DNA of 64,000 nucleotides from Olsenella uli DSM 7084 (GTDB lineage Bacteria > Actinomycetota > Coriobacteriia > Coriobacteriales > Atopobiaceae): positions 1,473,186 through 1,537,185 of the forward strand of contig NC_014363.1 of NCBI RefSeq assembly GCF_000143845.1, in the 5' to 3' direction. Positions 20,161-31,123 of the stretch are shown here, one piece after another. How positions within the stretch are numbered: the stretch's first letter is position 1; every line of letters starts with the position of its first letter. The position numbers and the translations under genes were made by a program. Below the pieces are notes generated by a model. The model saw only the letters and a list, made by a program, of their open reading frames with translations. It ran no database searches and was not told the origin of the DNA.

Positions 20161-21831
20161 ATGCTCGACATCTCCAACATCCGCGTCCCTCTCGACCAGC
20201 TCGACGGCACCGCGGCCACCGAGGATCGCGCCCTGCGGGCAGCCGTGCTGCGCCGTCTGCGCATCACGCCTGACGACCTCGCGGCGGTCGAGCCCCGCAA
20301 GCGCTCGATCGACGCCCGCAAGAAGGGCGACGTCCATCTCACCTACACCGTCCGCATCCAGCTGCGCGGGGCGGCCAATGCCGAGAGGTCCCTGCTCGAG
20401 CGCCTGAGGCGTCGCCACGCCGAGAGAGGCGTGTCCGTTGTGGACGATGTGGCTGACATGGCCTTCCGTGCCCCCGTCCACCTGGGGACCAAGCGCGTCG
20501 GACGACCCGTGGTCGTCGGCGCCGGCTGTGCGGGGCTCTTCTGCGCGCTGGCGCTGGCCGAGGCGGGGCTCGAGCCCCTGCTGGTGGAGCGTGGGCAGGA
20601 CAGCGGGTATCGCAGCTCCTCCATCGAGCGCTTCAACAGGACCGGCAAGCTCGACGTAGAGTCGAACATTCAGTTTGGCCTGGGTGGTGCGGGCACCTTC
20701 TCCGACGGCAAGCTCGCCACCGGCACCAAGAGCCCCCTGCACCGCCACATACTCAAGACCTTCGTCGCCTGCGGTGCCCAGCGCGAGATACTCTACGACG
20801 CCAAGCCGCACGTGGGTTCGGACGTGCTACCCACCGTCGTGACCAACATGTGCAGGCGCATAGGGGAGTTGGGGGGCGAGGTTCGCTTCTCCACCCGCAT
20901 GGTCGACCTCGACACGCAGGGAGGTTGCGTCCGCTCCATCACCCTACGGCAGAAGGGATCCGACTCCGGTTTCGTCGTCGAGGAGCGCCTGCCCGCCGCA
21001 AACGTCGTCGTCGCCTGCGGGCACTCGGCCCGCGACGTGTTCGAGCTGCTGCGCAGACGGGGCGTCTCCCTGGAGCGCAAGACCTTCGCCATGGGCGTGC
21101 GCATCGAGCACCTGCAGAGGGATGTCGACCGCGCGCAGTACGGGCCCTTCGCGGGGCATCCGGCACTCGGTGCCGCACCCTACAAGCTCGTCACGCACCT
21201 CGGCAACGGGCGCAGCGCCTTCTCGTTCTGCATGTGCCCCGGTGGCTACGTGGTCGCTGCGGCAAGCGAGGAGGGGGGAGTGGTCACCAACGGCATGAGC
21301 CTCTCGGACCGCAAGGGCGAGAACGCCAACTCCGGGCTCCTAGCCAACGTCTTTCCCGATGACCTTCCCGGCGATGACGTGCTTGCCGGCGTCGAGCTCC
21401 AGCGCCGCTGCGAGCGCAGCGCCTACGAGGCGGGTGGCGGCGACTACCTGGCACCCGCCCAGCTGGTGGGGGACTTCCTGCAGGGAGTCCCCTCCTCGGG
21501 CCAAGGCAGCGTCACGCCCACGTACCCGCGAGGCGTCTCCTGGGGCGATGTGGCGACCTGCCTGCCAGGCTACGTGAGCGAGACCCTACGCGCCGCCATA
21601 CCCCGCATGGACAGGCGGCTGCATGGCTTCTCGGAGGCGAGTGCGGTCCTCACGGGCGTCGAGACGCGTTCGAGCTCACCTGTGAGGGTGACCCGCGGCG
21701 AGGGGCTGCAGTCCCTCTCCACGGCGGGCCTCTGGCCCTGCGGCGAGGGGGCAGGCTACGCGGGTGGCATCATGAGTGCCGCAACCGATGGTCTGCGCGT
21801 GGCACGGACCCTGGTCGAAAGCCTCGAGTAG
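20161..21831 (+). CDS. FAD-dependent dehydrogenase (COG2509 type)
   Basis: This 556-aa protein has an N-terminal domain of about 110 residues, then a dinucleotide-binding motif RPVVVGAGCAGLFCALALAEAG, the family segment GGAGTFSDGKLATGTKS, and a C-terminal GLWPCGEGAGYAGGIMSAATDG FAD motif. This matches the COG2509 family of uncharacterised flavin dehydrogenases. GAGGAG precedes ATG 20161. It lies 11 bp after the previous flavoprotein gene, so mrp and both flavoproteins probably form one operon. Confidence 0.85.
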   Translation: MLDISNIRVPLDQLDGTAATEDRALRAAVLRRLRITPDDLAAVEPRKRSIDARKKGDVHLTYTVRIQLRGAANAERSLLERLRRRHAERGVSVVDDVADMAFRAPVHLGTKRVGRPVVVGAGCAGLFCALALAEAGLEPLLVERGQDSGYRSSSIERFNRTGKLDVESNIQFGLGGAGTFSDGKLATGTKSPLHRHILKTFVACGAQREILYDAKPHVGSDVLPTVVTNMCRRIGELGGEVRFSTRMVDLDTQGGCVRSITLRQKGSDSGFVVEERLPAANVVVACGHSARDVFELLRRRGVSLERKTFAMGVRIEHLQRDVDRAQYGPFAGHPALGAAPYKLVTHLGNGRSAFSFCMCPGGYVVAAASEEGGVVTNGMSLSDRKGENANSGLLANVFPDDLPGDDVLAGVELQRRCERSAYEAGGGDYLAPAQLVGDFLQGVPSSGQGSVTPTYPRGVSWGDVATCLPGYVSETLRAAIPRMDRRLHGFSEASAVLTGVETRSSSPVRVTRGEGLQSLSTAGLWPCGEGAGYAGGIMSAATDGLRVARTLVESLE

Positions 21832-22007
21832 CGCGAGCGACATGTGCGGAAAGTCCACGTACTCCCAAACCGCCCGCATCCCCGACTCGTCCACGCTCTC
21901 TCCCCGTTCGCACCCTCTATTCGTTCGCACCCTCTATTTATTCACTTGCGCCCTCGACCCACCCGCGTCTGCCGATTCAAGAACTGGATGTAACATTTAA
22001 AACTGGA

Positions 22008-22214
22008 TGTAACATTTTTGGCAGTTATGTGTGGATTTTTACCACTTATAACCCCTCTGCCATGGCAGGGCGCGACAGGTTTGTTAGCCGTAAGTACTTT
22101 AAAAAATAATATATACAGGTAGATGGTGTGACTAGTTCTCCATTAATACACGTTTTTCCTAATGACATAATATATGCAACTACATAGGCACACATAACCG
22201 CTCATTTTGTTACA
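22008..22214. mobile_element. MITE-like element, copy 2 (207 bp), with a duplicated left end
   Basis: The left end TGTAACATTTTTGGCAG...TATGTGTG and right end CACACATAACCGC...TTGTTACA form inverted repeats like those of the copy at 14292-14497. Just outside, AACTGGATGTAACATTTA at 21982-21999 duplicates the first bases of the element with its flank, offset by 19 bp. The spacer 21832-22514 holds this element and the terminator at 22436. Nothing else was recognised. Confidence 0.7.
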
Positions 22215-22435
22215 AGCAGCTTCCGAAAGCGGGCTCCGCTCTGATGAGACGGCCGAGAGCGGCCGCCTTAGGTGCGCAGCCGCGAGGAGGAAGAGGCCAC
22301 GGACGCCAGAAGGGCTTACCCACGGGGTCGCCGAAAAAATAGGATGGACCGACTGCCCAGTCACAGCCAATCCGCCCGGGAGCAAGTCCCGTAAGGCCAT
22401 CGCATTAGTTCCGTATCAGTTCCGCTCGCAGTGCC

Positions 22436-22469
22436 AGGCCCCGCCTCGCGCTCGGGCGAGACGGGGCCT
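22436..22469 (-). terminator. GC-rich hairpin downstream of the C69 peptidase gene
   Basis: AGGCCCCGCCTCGC pairs with GCGAGACGGGGCCT around a short loop, with one mismatch, 46-79 bp after the peptidase stop. There is no U-tract, as is usual in GC-rich genomes, so it may stabilise the 3' end rather than terminate. Confidence 0.5.
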
Positions 22470-22514
22470 TGTGCCTCACGCTGTCAGACGCTTGGGATGA
22501 CTACCTTGGGGTGA

Positions 22515-24740
22515 CTACCTGCCACTCCTCTTCGTGCGGAGGACTGCTGCCGCCACGACGAGCGCCGCGCCCGCCGCGCCCAGGGCAAACGATGGAAGGA
22601 CGCTGATGGGGTCGGAGGTCTGAGGAAGCCTGCCCGTACCCCTCTTGCCCGTCGGGGTGACCGTATTGCCAGGAGTGGGATCCGGCTTCGGTTCTGTGAC
22701 CTCGACAGTGGCGGTCTGCGAGGTGGCCTTCTGGCCGGAGGTGCCGTTGGTGGCCACGCAGTAGTAGCTGAAGGAGCCGACTTCCGAAGTGCCGACGGTA
22801 AGGGTGTCTCCCGTACCGGCGGAGCTGTCGGCACTGCTGCCTGCTGCGGGAACACGCAGGGCGGCCGACGGCATGATCCGCTTCGCACCGGCGTTCGCGC
22901 CGTTGGAGTCGGAGGATTTCGCCACCTTGAACCACTCGTAGGTCAGCTTGGAGTCGCTGCCCTCGACGCCATCGGGGATGCTCGCCTTGGCGCTGAGCGT
23001 GACAGGCTTGCCTTTCTCGACAGTCACATTTGAGGGCTCTGTGGTGAAGGTCGGGGCAAAGACGGAGGTGGCGTAGCAGATGGGGGTCTTCGCGAGGCCG
23101 GTCTCCTCATCAAAGTCGCTGGGGACGAAGGGCGTGGACTGGTCACCATGAAGATAGGCGCGCATCTCGTCGAGAAGGGCCTTGGTCTTTGCGTACACCT
23201 CGGTGCTGGCCTGCTTGTGGAGCCTGTTGGCAAGGTCCGTGCGCTCGGAGGCGGGCGTCTCCTGCATGACCTTGTCGACCGTCGCCTGTTGGGCAATGAG
23301 CTGCCTCTGCAGGGCGTCGAGATAGGCACGGGTGCCGCTGGCAAGCTTGTCGCGCCTGTTGTAGGCAAGCGTGTTGATGTCCATCAGGACGTAGTCGAGC
23401 GAGCCGTTGTCGGTCGTGGCGTCCATGGCGGCGTCGACGCTGTCTTCCCTCTCGGCGGTGCCCGTGTGCGCCTCGCTCCATCCATCGACGGCAGGGTAGA
23501 CGTCCTTGTCGACCTCGGTGAGCAGGGCAGAGTAGCTGGGAATGGCGATGCCGAACTCGGAGCGCGAGAGGTTCTCCCACTGTATGGTGGCGACGTCCGC
23601 ACTCATTCCCTGGCGGATCTGGTACAGGTGAGTCTCGACCGTGCGGTTGTTGCCGATGGCATAGAGACCCGCATTGGTGTTGGCGTTGAGGCTGCTGTCC
23701 TGCTCGCCGCGTGCCGCGAAGGAGCGCAGCGCCTGGAACAGGTCCACCTTGTCGTTGCCGGGGGTGAAGAGGAGCTGGGGATCGCTCACGGAGGTCACGC
23801 CCGACGCGCCCATCGTGTAGCTGCCCTCCTCGAGCGGGGAGCCAAAGTACACGCGGCCCTGCGCAAGGCGCGTGTACTGTCCGGAACCGGCACTGGCTGC
23901 GCCGTACGAGGTGGCGACATCGAGGGATCCGTCCGCAAAGTAGGTGGCGCTCCCCGCGTCCACGGCAGTCTCCTTCAGCCTCTCGGAGTGCAGGCAGAGG
24001 TTCTCGTCGTCGAGGTCGGCCTGATACTTGAGCTGTCCGATGTTGGGGTTGACCGAAGCCTTGTCGGGGTAGGCGGCCGTCAGGTTGAGCGCGATCCACT
24101 GATGCCCCGAGAGCTGCGCAAAGAGCCAGGTCTCGTTGTTGTCCGAGACGATGATCTGGTTGCAGTCGTAGCTGCCATGCTCGTCGATGATCCTTCCCAG
24201 GAGCTTGACGCCGTCACGCGCCGTGGGACTGCAGGCCAGCACGACGTCAGCGATGGTGTACTCGCCCAGACCGCTCGGGTTGTCCCTGTCCTCGTTGCCA
24301 CAGGGGTCGACGGCCTTGACCTGGTCGTTGTAGTCCGTGGTGAGTGTCGCGGAGACGCTCACGCCCCTCTCGTTGGTGCCCGCCTCGGAATAGGCATCGG
24401 TGCGGTTGTCCCAACCCGAGGGGAGGTCGCGCACATAGGTGTAGCGATACGTCGTCCCCGTGTACGTCCACTGGAAGTCGGACTCGTCGGATGAGAACGT
24501 GGGGTTGGTCCGAGGCTCCTGGATGCCGAATGCCTTGGGATGGCGGGGTGCGTAGTCCTCCGCGCGGCCAACGTAGACGTTACCTGTGTCCGTGAGTCCG
24601 GGACCGACGTAGACCTGCGTGCATGCGAGCGCATCCTTTGGCAGCGCCATGGAGAGCGACAGCGCCATGGCGACCGCCATGCCAACAGCCCCTCCAAAAC
24701 GCCTCTTGTCCCACTTTCCTGTCATGTGCATAGAGCGCAT
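22515..24740 (-). CDS. Secreted C69-family dipeptidase with Ig-like domain and LPxTG-like anchor
   Basis: The protein is 741 aa. Residues 1-39 form a signal peptide ending ALA. The next residue, Cys40 in ACTQVYVG, fits the self-exposed N-terminal nucleophile of C69 dipeptidases. The catalytic domain spans to about residue 555 (NERGVSVSATLT, WENLSRSEFG are family motifs). An Ig-like domain follows at about 565-690, then a Pro-rich linker, LPQTSD, a hydrophobic helix and RTKRSGR, a sortase-type sorting signal. Start choice is ambiguous: GGGAGG lies 3 nt before ATG 24740 and 12 nt before ATG 24731. Confidence 0.9.
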   Translation of the reverse strand: MRSMHMTGKWDKRRFGGAVGMAVAMALSLSMALPKDALACTQVYVGPGLTDTGNVYVGRAEDYAPRHPKAFGIQEPRTNPTFSSDESDFQWTYTGTTYRYTYVRDLPSGWDNRTDAYSEAGTNERGVSVSATLTTDYNDQVKAVDPCGNEDRDNPSGLGEYTIADVVLACSPTARDGVKLLGRIIDEHGSYDCNQIIVSDNNETWLFAQLSGHQWIALNLTAAYPDKASVNPNIGQLKYQADLDDENLCLHSERLKETAVDAGSATYFADGSLDVATSYGAASAGSGQYTRLAQGRVYFGSPLEEGSYTMGASGVTSVSDPQLLFTPGNDKVDLFQALRSFAARGEQDSSLNANTNAGLYAIGNNRTVETHLYQIRQGMSADVATIQWENLSRSEFGIAIPSYSALLTEVDKDVYPAVDGWSEAHTGTAEREDSVDAAMDATTDNGSLDYVLMDINTLAYNRRDKLASGTRAYLDALQRQLIAQQATVDKVMQETPASERTDLANRLHKQASTEVYAKTKALLDEMRAYLHGDQSTPFVPSDFDEETGLAKTPICYATSVFAPTFTTEPSNVTVEKGKPVTLSAKASIPDGVEGSDSKLTYEWFKVAKSSDSNGANAGAKRIMPSAALRVPAAGSSADSSAGTGDTLTVGTSEVGSFSYYCVATNGTSGQKATSQTATVEVTEPKPDPTPGNTVTPTGKRGTGRLPQTSDPISVLPSFALGAAGAALVVAAAVLRTKRSGR

Positions 24741-24804
24741 CAACCTCCCAAGGGTGATTGGATAACTTCCAGGGACCCCTAACAGACCTGGACATCAGCT
24801 TGGG

Positions 24805-24810
24805 ATTATA
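24805..24810 (-). promoter_or_regulatory. -10 box for the C69 peptidase gene
   Basis: On the minus strand this is a perfect TATAAT, 65 bp upstream of the ATG, in otherwise GC-rich sequence. No good -35 is seen 17 bp upstream. The rest of 24741-24950 shows no gene, but contains the palindrome GGGGGCGCCCCC near 24826. Confidence 0.5.
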
Positions 24811-24950
24811 TAGGCCTGATACCTGGGGGCGCCCCCTTAAAGAGGGAGAGGTGCCGGATGGACGGCGAGCGGAAGACCTTGGTGGCGTTGGCGAGACGAT
24901 CGTCGCCAAGGTTAAGGAGGCCCTCGGGCCCAGGGCGCGCTGCAGATAAC

Positions 24951-25060
24951 GGCGCTGTGGCGGGCCACGTGGCCAAACCGTGACAAATTGTGGCGCCGTG
25001 GCACGGATTCTGCGCCACAGCGCCATTTTTTGTTACACGCAGCCCCATAGTGCCACGGCA
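24951..25060. repeat. Palindrome-rich repeat, copy 1, flanking the nuclease-family gene
   Basis: About 110 bp that align with 26570-26681 in the same orientation. Shared blocks are GGCGCTGTGGC, GCCAC(G/A)TGGCCA, CCGTGACAAAT, a GGCGC(C/T)GTGGCAC / GCGCCAC(A/G)GCGCCA inverted repeat that can fold into a strong hairpin, and GTGCCACGGC at the end. A further perfect hairpin, GCCACGGCAT-CTA-ATGCCGTGGC, overlaps its right end at 25053-25075. Confidence 0.75.
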
Positions 25061-25179
25061 TCTAATGCCGTGGCGTCGTCTCTACGACAACCCCCCTCTG
25101 CAGCGGCTTCTCTTTCCGCAAACCCCCTCTGTAACGACCCTTCTTTTCGCGACACCACCGTCTGCGACATCCTTCGCCG

Positions 25180-26277
25180 CTACACCCCATACGCATCAAC
25201 CGGCACGAGTTCGACGGCATCGAGCGGCTCTTCCGTGGCAACCTTACGGTAATCGCCACGCTTCCTGCCACCCCAAGTCACCCCATCAATGCGGTCAAGC
25301 TCCTCCTTGAGCGCAAGCCGCAAGGCCCGACGCTTTCGCTTTCTCTCCTCCGTCATCCGATAGCATGGATGACCGATATCGTCGGCAATCGTCCTCATAA
25401 GGGCATCCATGTATTCAAGATCGTCGTACAGCTCTTTGTTGAGCTGATACTCGATGCCGCCGTACGCCAGGATCTCGTTGGTTCTGCGCTCGTCCTCTGC
25501 CTGCCGCTCGCGCGTGAGGTGGTCATTGCCGTTGTACTCCAGCGCGACGAAGCGCGCCTTGGCCCTCGAGCCGGGAAGGGCCCCAAAGACGAAGTCTGGC
25601 TTTCGGACCTTCCGTGAGCCCCTCTTGCCGACGGCGTCGACGTCGAGAGGTCGATTCGCGGCATCGATCTCCATGCCGTATCCCCCGTAGCACGGCGAGA
25701 GCACCGTCCGTAGACACAGTCGTGTCTCCATCGGGGATGCCAGGCCCTCTACGGTCGCCGGGAGCGCCTGCCGCACGAGATCGATCCCGTCGATGCGATC
25801 GAGCCTGTCAATATGACGCTCGATCGACTCCTTGGCCATGAGCGGAGAGTTTCTCTGCAGCATCCCATCGGAGATCGACGGCACAATCGCATAGACGCCG
25901 AGCAGCTCGCAAAGAAGCACCTGCAGCTCGAGCTTGGTGAGCAGAGGGGCCATTTGAACCGCAAGATGCTCGGGCATGACGCAGGCGACACCCTCCCCGA
26001 TCACCATGATGCTTCCCGTCGGCAGCGGTCTCCCACAGACCCTGGTCCGCAAGCTAGAAGACCTGCGACGGCTCCCGACCCCGCTGACTAAGGCCTCCAT
26101 CACCTTTGGGCAGAAGCCGTAGAACTCGAGGTAACGGCGAAGTTGCGACAGACGTTCCGGTGCCGGCAGGCAGGAAGGAATGGCATCGGGACAGACTTCC
26201 CCCTTCGCCAGGAGTGCACGCAATCCGGTGGATCGGTACGCCTCGAGCGCAGTCGAATGTGTGAGTAGCAGTTCCAT
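25180..26277 (-). CDS. Uncharacterised Vsr/DUF559-like PD-(D/E)XK family protein
   Basis: This is a 365-aa protein of a family common in gut coriobacteria and clostridia, function unknown. The N-terminus has the SAL-x-x-x-R element (STALEAYR). The middle has the PEHLAVQMA region and LLCELLGVYAIVP. From residue 180 come SPMETRLCL, GGYGM, KPDFVFG with Asp228, FVALEYNGNDH with Glu247 and His253, and ERQAEDERRTNEIL with a D-x-x-R. This layout resembles the Vsr/DUF559 endonuclease fold and the C-terminal part of AbiEi-like proteins. The last 50 residues are highly basic. It is flanked by two copies of a 110-bp repeat. Nuclease activity and defence role are inferences. Confidence 0.7.
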   Translation of the reverse strand: MELLLTHSTALEAYRSTGLRALLAKGEVCPDAIPSCLPAPERLSQLRRYLEFYGFCPKVMEALVSGVGSRRRSSSLRTRVCGRPLPTGSIMVIGEGVACVMPEHLAVQMAPLLTKLELQVLLCELLGVYAIVPSISDGMLQRNSPLMAKESIERHIDRLDRIDGIDLVRQALPATVEGLASPMETRLCLRTVLSPCYGGYGMEIDAANRPLDVDAVGKRGSRKVRKPDFVFGALPGSRAKARFVALEYNGNDHLTRERQAEDERRTNEILAYGGIEYQLNKELYDDLEYMDALMRTIADDIGHPCYRMTEERKRKRRALRLALKEELDRIDGVTWGGRKRGDYRKVATEEPLDAVELVPVDAYGV

Positions 26278-26352
26278 GTATCAAGGCTATACGTCACGCC
26301 TCTCTTGGCAGGCGCCATTCGAAGGTTGGGTAAAAATGTCTTTCTGAATTCT

Positions 26353-26388
26353 TGCGGATAGCTGGCAGAATGCGGATAGCTGGCAGAA
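26353..26388. repeat. Perfect 18-bp tandem duplication upstream of the nuclease-family gene
   Basis: TGCGGATAGCTGGCAGAA occurs twice in direct contact, 26353-26370 and 26371-26388, some 75-110 bp upstream of the gene start at 26277. It may duplicate a promoter or operator. Apart from this and the repeat at 26570-26681, nothing was recognised in 26278-26826. Confidence 0.8.
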
Positions 26389-26569
26389 TTACCCTGTCTT
26401 GCCGCATATATATAGGTCAAGCCATCGCCCGATGCGCTGGACAGAAGACGCACGCCCTGCTGTGGGCAGGGAGCAGGCACACCGGCCCAATGTTCAACGT
26501 TGATTTCTCGCCACCTGCCACATAAGTTCGTGCGGCGAGTGAACGCCGCTCGCACACGTTACAGAAATC

Positions 26570-26681
26570 AGCGCTGTGGCACGCCACATGGCCACTCCGT
26601 GACAAATATCGGCGCTGTGGCACAAAATCCGCGCCACGGCGCCAATATTCTCAACACTCGAACTCTCGCCAGTGCCACGGC
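26570..26681. repeat. Palindrome-rich repeat, copy 2, flanking the nuclease-family gene
   Basis: This is the direct-orientation partner of 24951-25060, about 75-80% alike by eye over the first 75 bp. It opens CAGCGCTGTGGC, contains GCCACATGGCCA and CCGTGACAAAT, then a GGCGCTGTGGC / GCGCCACGGCGCC inverted repeat, and ends GTGCCACGGC. It lies between the uvrB stop and the start region of the nuclease-family gene. Confidence 0.75.
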
Positions 26682-26826
26682 GACCTTTTTCGCAACGCCC
26701 ATGCTGCATGCCCACTCGGCGAGAGGCGCAGCTTGCCAAGACCGTGCCCTCGACCACCCGGTCGAACGGGTCGTGCTGCAGGATGCCTGCGGCAGCCACC
26801 GCCTCCGGCGGCACGTTGGCGCCACG

Positions 26827-29148
<2,322 letters not shown>

Positions 29149-29226
29149 GTCTCCCCTCTCGTGAGCCTACACCGGCGCCGACCCCCGCACCGCCAACCCT
29201 ACGCTGCCGCAACGTCGCCGCCAACC

Positions 29227-29814
29227 CTACGCTGCCGCAATGCCGTTGGGATAGAACTGCGCGTAGCGTTCGTACGCCTCGTTCACGCGGACCAGGTAGG
29301 TCGCCGTCTCGGCATACCGTATCTGGTTCGAGATGTCCTCGCCCTGGGAGAGCCATCCGGAGACGGCTCCCAGCCCCGCGTTGTAGGCCGCGACGACCTG
29401 GTCCCTGCTCGAGAGGTTGCTCTGCAGGTAGGCCAGGTAGGCGGTGCCGTACTCGATGTTGGTTGCCGGGTCGGTGAGGTTGTCTGGGTCGTACGCCGAA
29501 GCGCTGACCAGCCCCAGGCGTGCCACCTCCTGCGAGGTGGACGGTATCAGCTGCATGAGCCCGACGGCGCCGGCCGACGAGGTGGCCTTGCTGTCCCAGT
29601 CCGACTCGCACTTGATGACGGCGCAGATGAGGTACTCGTCCACGCCATAGCGCTCGGACGCGCTCTCGATGAGGTCCGCGTACTTCACGGGAAAGAGCAT
29701 CTGTCGCACCAGCGCGTCCGGGGCCACGCTCACCAGCGCCGTCAGGACGCACAGGACGCCCATCGCCATGAGGGGAAGCGTCCGGAACCAGCGCCAGAAG
29801 CGCATCTCACGCAT
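29227..29814 (-). CDS. Membrane-anchored soluble-lytic-transglycosylase-like protein
   Basis: This 195-aa protein has one N-terminal hydrophobic segment (about residues 10-30) that anchors an SLT domain outside the membrane. The catalytic region is CESDWDSKATSSAGAVGLMQL with the glutamate after Cys, then AAYNAGLGAVSGWL. The family cleaves peptidoglycan glycan strands. The start at ATG 29814 overlaps the end of coaE by 8 bp and has GGGAGAG four nt upstream. The longer open frame upstream is out of phase with coaE and not used. Confidence 0.88.
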   Translation of the reverse strand: MREMRFWRWFRTLPLMAMGVLCVLTALVSVAPDALVRQMLFPVKYADLIESASERYGVDEYLICAVIKCESDWDSKATSSAGAVGLMQLIPSTSQEVARLGLVSASAYDPDNLTDPATNIEYGTAYLAYLQSNLSSRDQVVAAYNAGLGAVSGWLSQGEDISNQIRYAETATYLVRVNEAYERYAQFYPNGIAAA

Positions 29815-30445
29815 GTGTCTCTCCCATCGCATCGGCCGCACCGCAAGACCAGCCCCTCCGGGCATGGGCATCCCACCAGAGGGCGACCTGATCCAGCAGC
29901 TCGCCCTCATCCCCGTCGTTCGCGAACTCAACGTCGCTGTGGGCGCGCAGCCAGTCGTCGGTGGGCTGCCTGGCCGCACGCGCATCGAAGTCCCCCGGGT
30001 CCATGCCGCGCCCCCGTGCACGCAGGCGGCGCAGGGGAAGGGGACAGGTCACACAGACGACCTCGTCCGCCAGGCCCCGCACGTCACCCATGCGGTCCAG
30101 GAGGGGGACCTCGACGACGCAACAGCAGGGATGCGTGTCCCGTGCGAGCTCGCGGGCAAGCTCGGCACGTATGTGGGGCAGCTCGATAGACTCAAGCCGT
30201 CGGGCCGCCTCCGACGAGGAGAACGCCCGCCGTGCCAGGAGGCCACGATCCAGCTCGCCCGTCTCCCCCTCGACGAGATCCGTGCCGAAGGCCGCGACGA
30301 TCTCGCGTAGGCAGGCGCCCCCCGGCACGAGGACGCGTCGCGAAAGCTGGTCGAGGTCGATGCGACGCGCACCGCGCAACGAAAGCTCGCGGGCAACCGT
30401 CGACTTTCCGGAGGCGATGCCCCCGGCCAGGAAGACCGTGTACAC
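29807..30445 (-). CDS. coaE: Dephospho-CoA kinase CoaE
   Basis: This 212-aa enzyme catalyses the last step of coenzyme A synthesis. The P-loop is FLAGGIASGKSTVA. The segment RRIDLDQLSRRVLVPG carries the family Asp, and VVEVPLLDRMG is the LFE-like motif. The start is GTG 30445 behind AAGGAGG at ideal spacing. Its stop overlaps the transglycosylase start. Confidence 0.94.
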   Translation of the reverse strand: MYTVFLAGGIASGKSTVARELSLRGARRIDLDQLSRRVLVPGGACLREIVAAFGTDLVEGETGELDRGLLARRAFSSSEAARRLESIELPHIRAELARELARDTHPCCCVVEVPLLDRMGDVRGLADEVVCVTCPLPLRRLRARGRGMDPGDFDARAARQPTDDWLRAHSDVEFANDGDEGELLDQVALWWDAHARRGWSCGAADAMGETHA

Positions 30446-30497
30446 GCGCGCCTCCTTGCCGTGAGGACGCAGGGTCCTGCGGACGCCGACTCCCCTG

Positions 30498-30908
30498 CTA
30501 GGAGCGAACCTCGAACTTCTCCTTGCAGGTGGGACAGGTGACCCTCAGGAGCCCCTTGCCACGCGGGACGCGCACGTGCTGGTGGCACTGCGGGCAGCTG
30601 GCGTGCTTGTAGGCCCTGTTCTCCTCGAACGCCTTCCGGGGGTTGGTGATCCAGGGGCGTACCGGACCCAGCTTGGAGACGACCCCATAGCTCTCCTTGC
30701 GGCGTTGGCCCACGTTGGTGGAGACCACGCGGAACACGGCGTAGGCCAGAAGGGCGACCACGACGACGCCCAGCCACAGCTGACGGGCGAAGGCGTTGAC
30801 GATGCCCAGGATGAGGGCCACCTCGACCGTAAGCATGCCGAGCTCGTCGGCGCCGTTGCGGCCGCGCATGAACTGGGCCACCTTACTTTGAATGTCACCG
30901 TTCGCCAT
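30498..30908 (-). CDS. Small membrane protein with C-terminal zinc ribbon
   Basis: This 136-aa protein has a short polar N-terminus, two closely spaced hydrophobic segments (about residues 25-58), a basic stretch, and a C-terminal zinc ribbon CPQCHQH...CPTCKEKFEV with two CxxC pairs. No named family recognised. It is the likely first gene of the coaE-transglycosylase-uvrB run, 52 bp upstream of coaE. Confidence 0.8.
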   Translation of the reverse strand: MANGDIQSKVAQFMRGRNGADELGMLTVEVALILGIVNAFARQLWLGVVVVALLAYAVFRVVSTNVGQRRKESYGVVSKLGPVRPWITNPRKAFEENRAYKHASCPQCHQHVRVPRGKGLLRVTCPTCKEKFEVRS

Positions 30909-31123
30909 CTTGGAGCGCCTCTTTTCTCACACGGGCAGACGCAAGGGCTGCCACCACCGGCCTTGGCCGAAATGCCCGTCTCTGGTATGCAACAGTCTTC
31001 CCATTATCGTCCAAGGCATACCCCGGCGCCATCCTTCAGGAGGAGGGTGCCGCAAATCCACAGGACGGTTCGATGCCGTCGGGGCGCGGTCCGCCAAATC
31101 TTCTTCCCGCTCCCACCCGGCGC

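Noticed and set aside
25029-25040. TTGTTACA next to the nuclease-flanking repeat as a third MITE end
   Set aside because: Only about 12 bases match, there is no partner end within 300 bp, and the other repeat copy lacks it.
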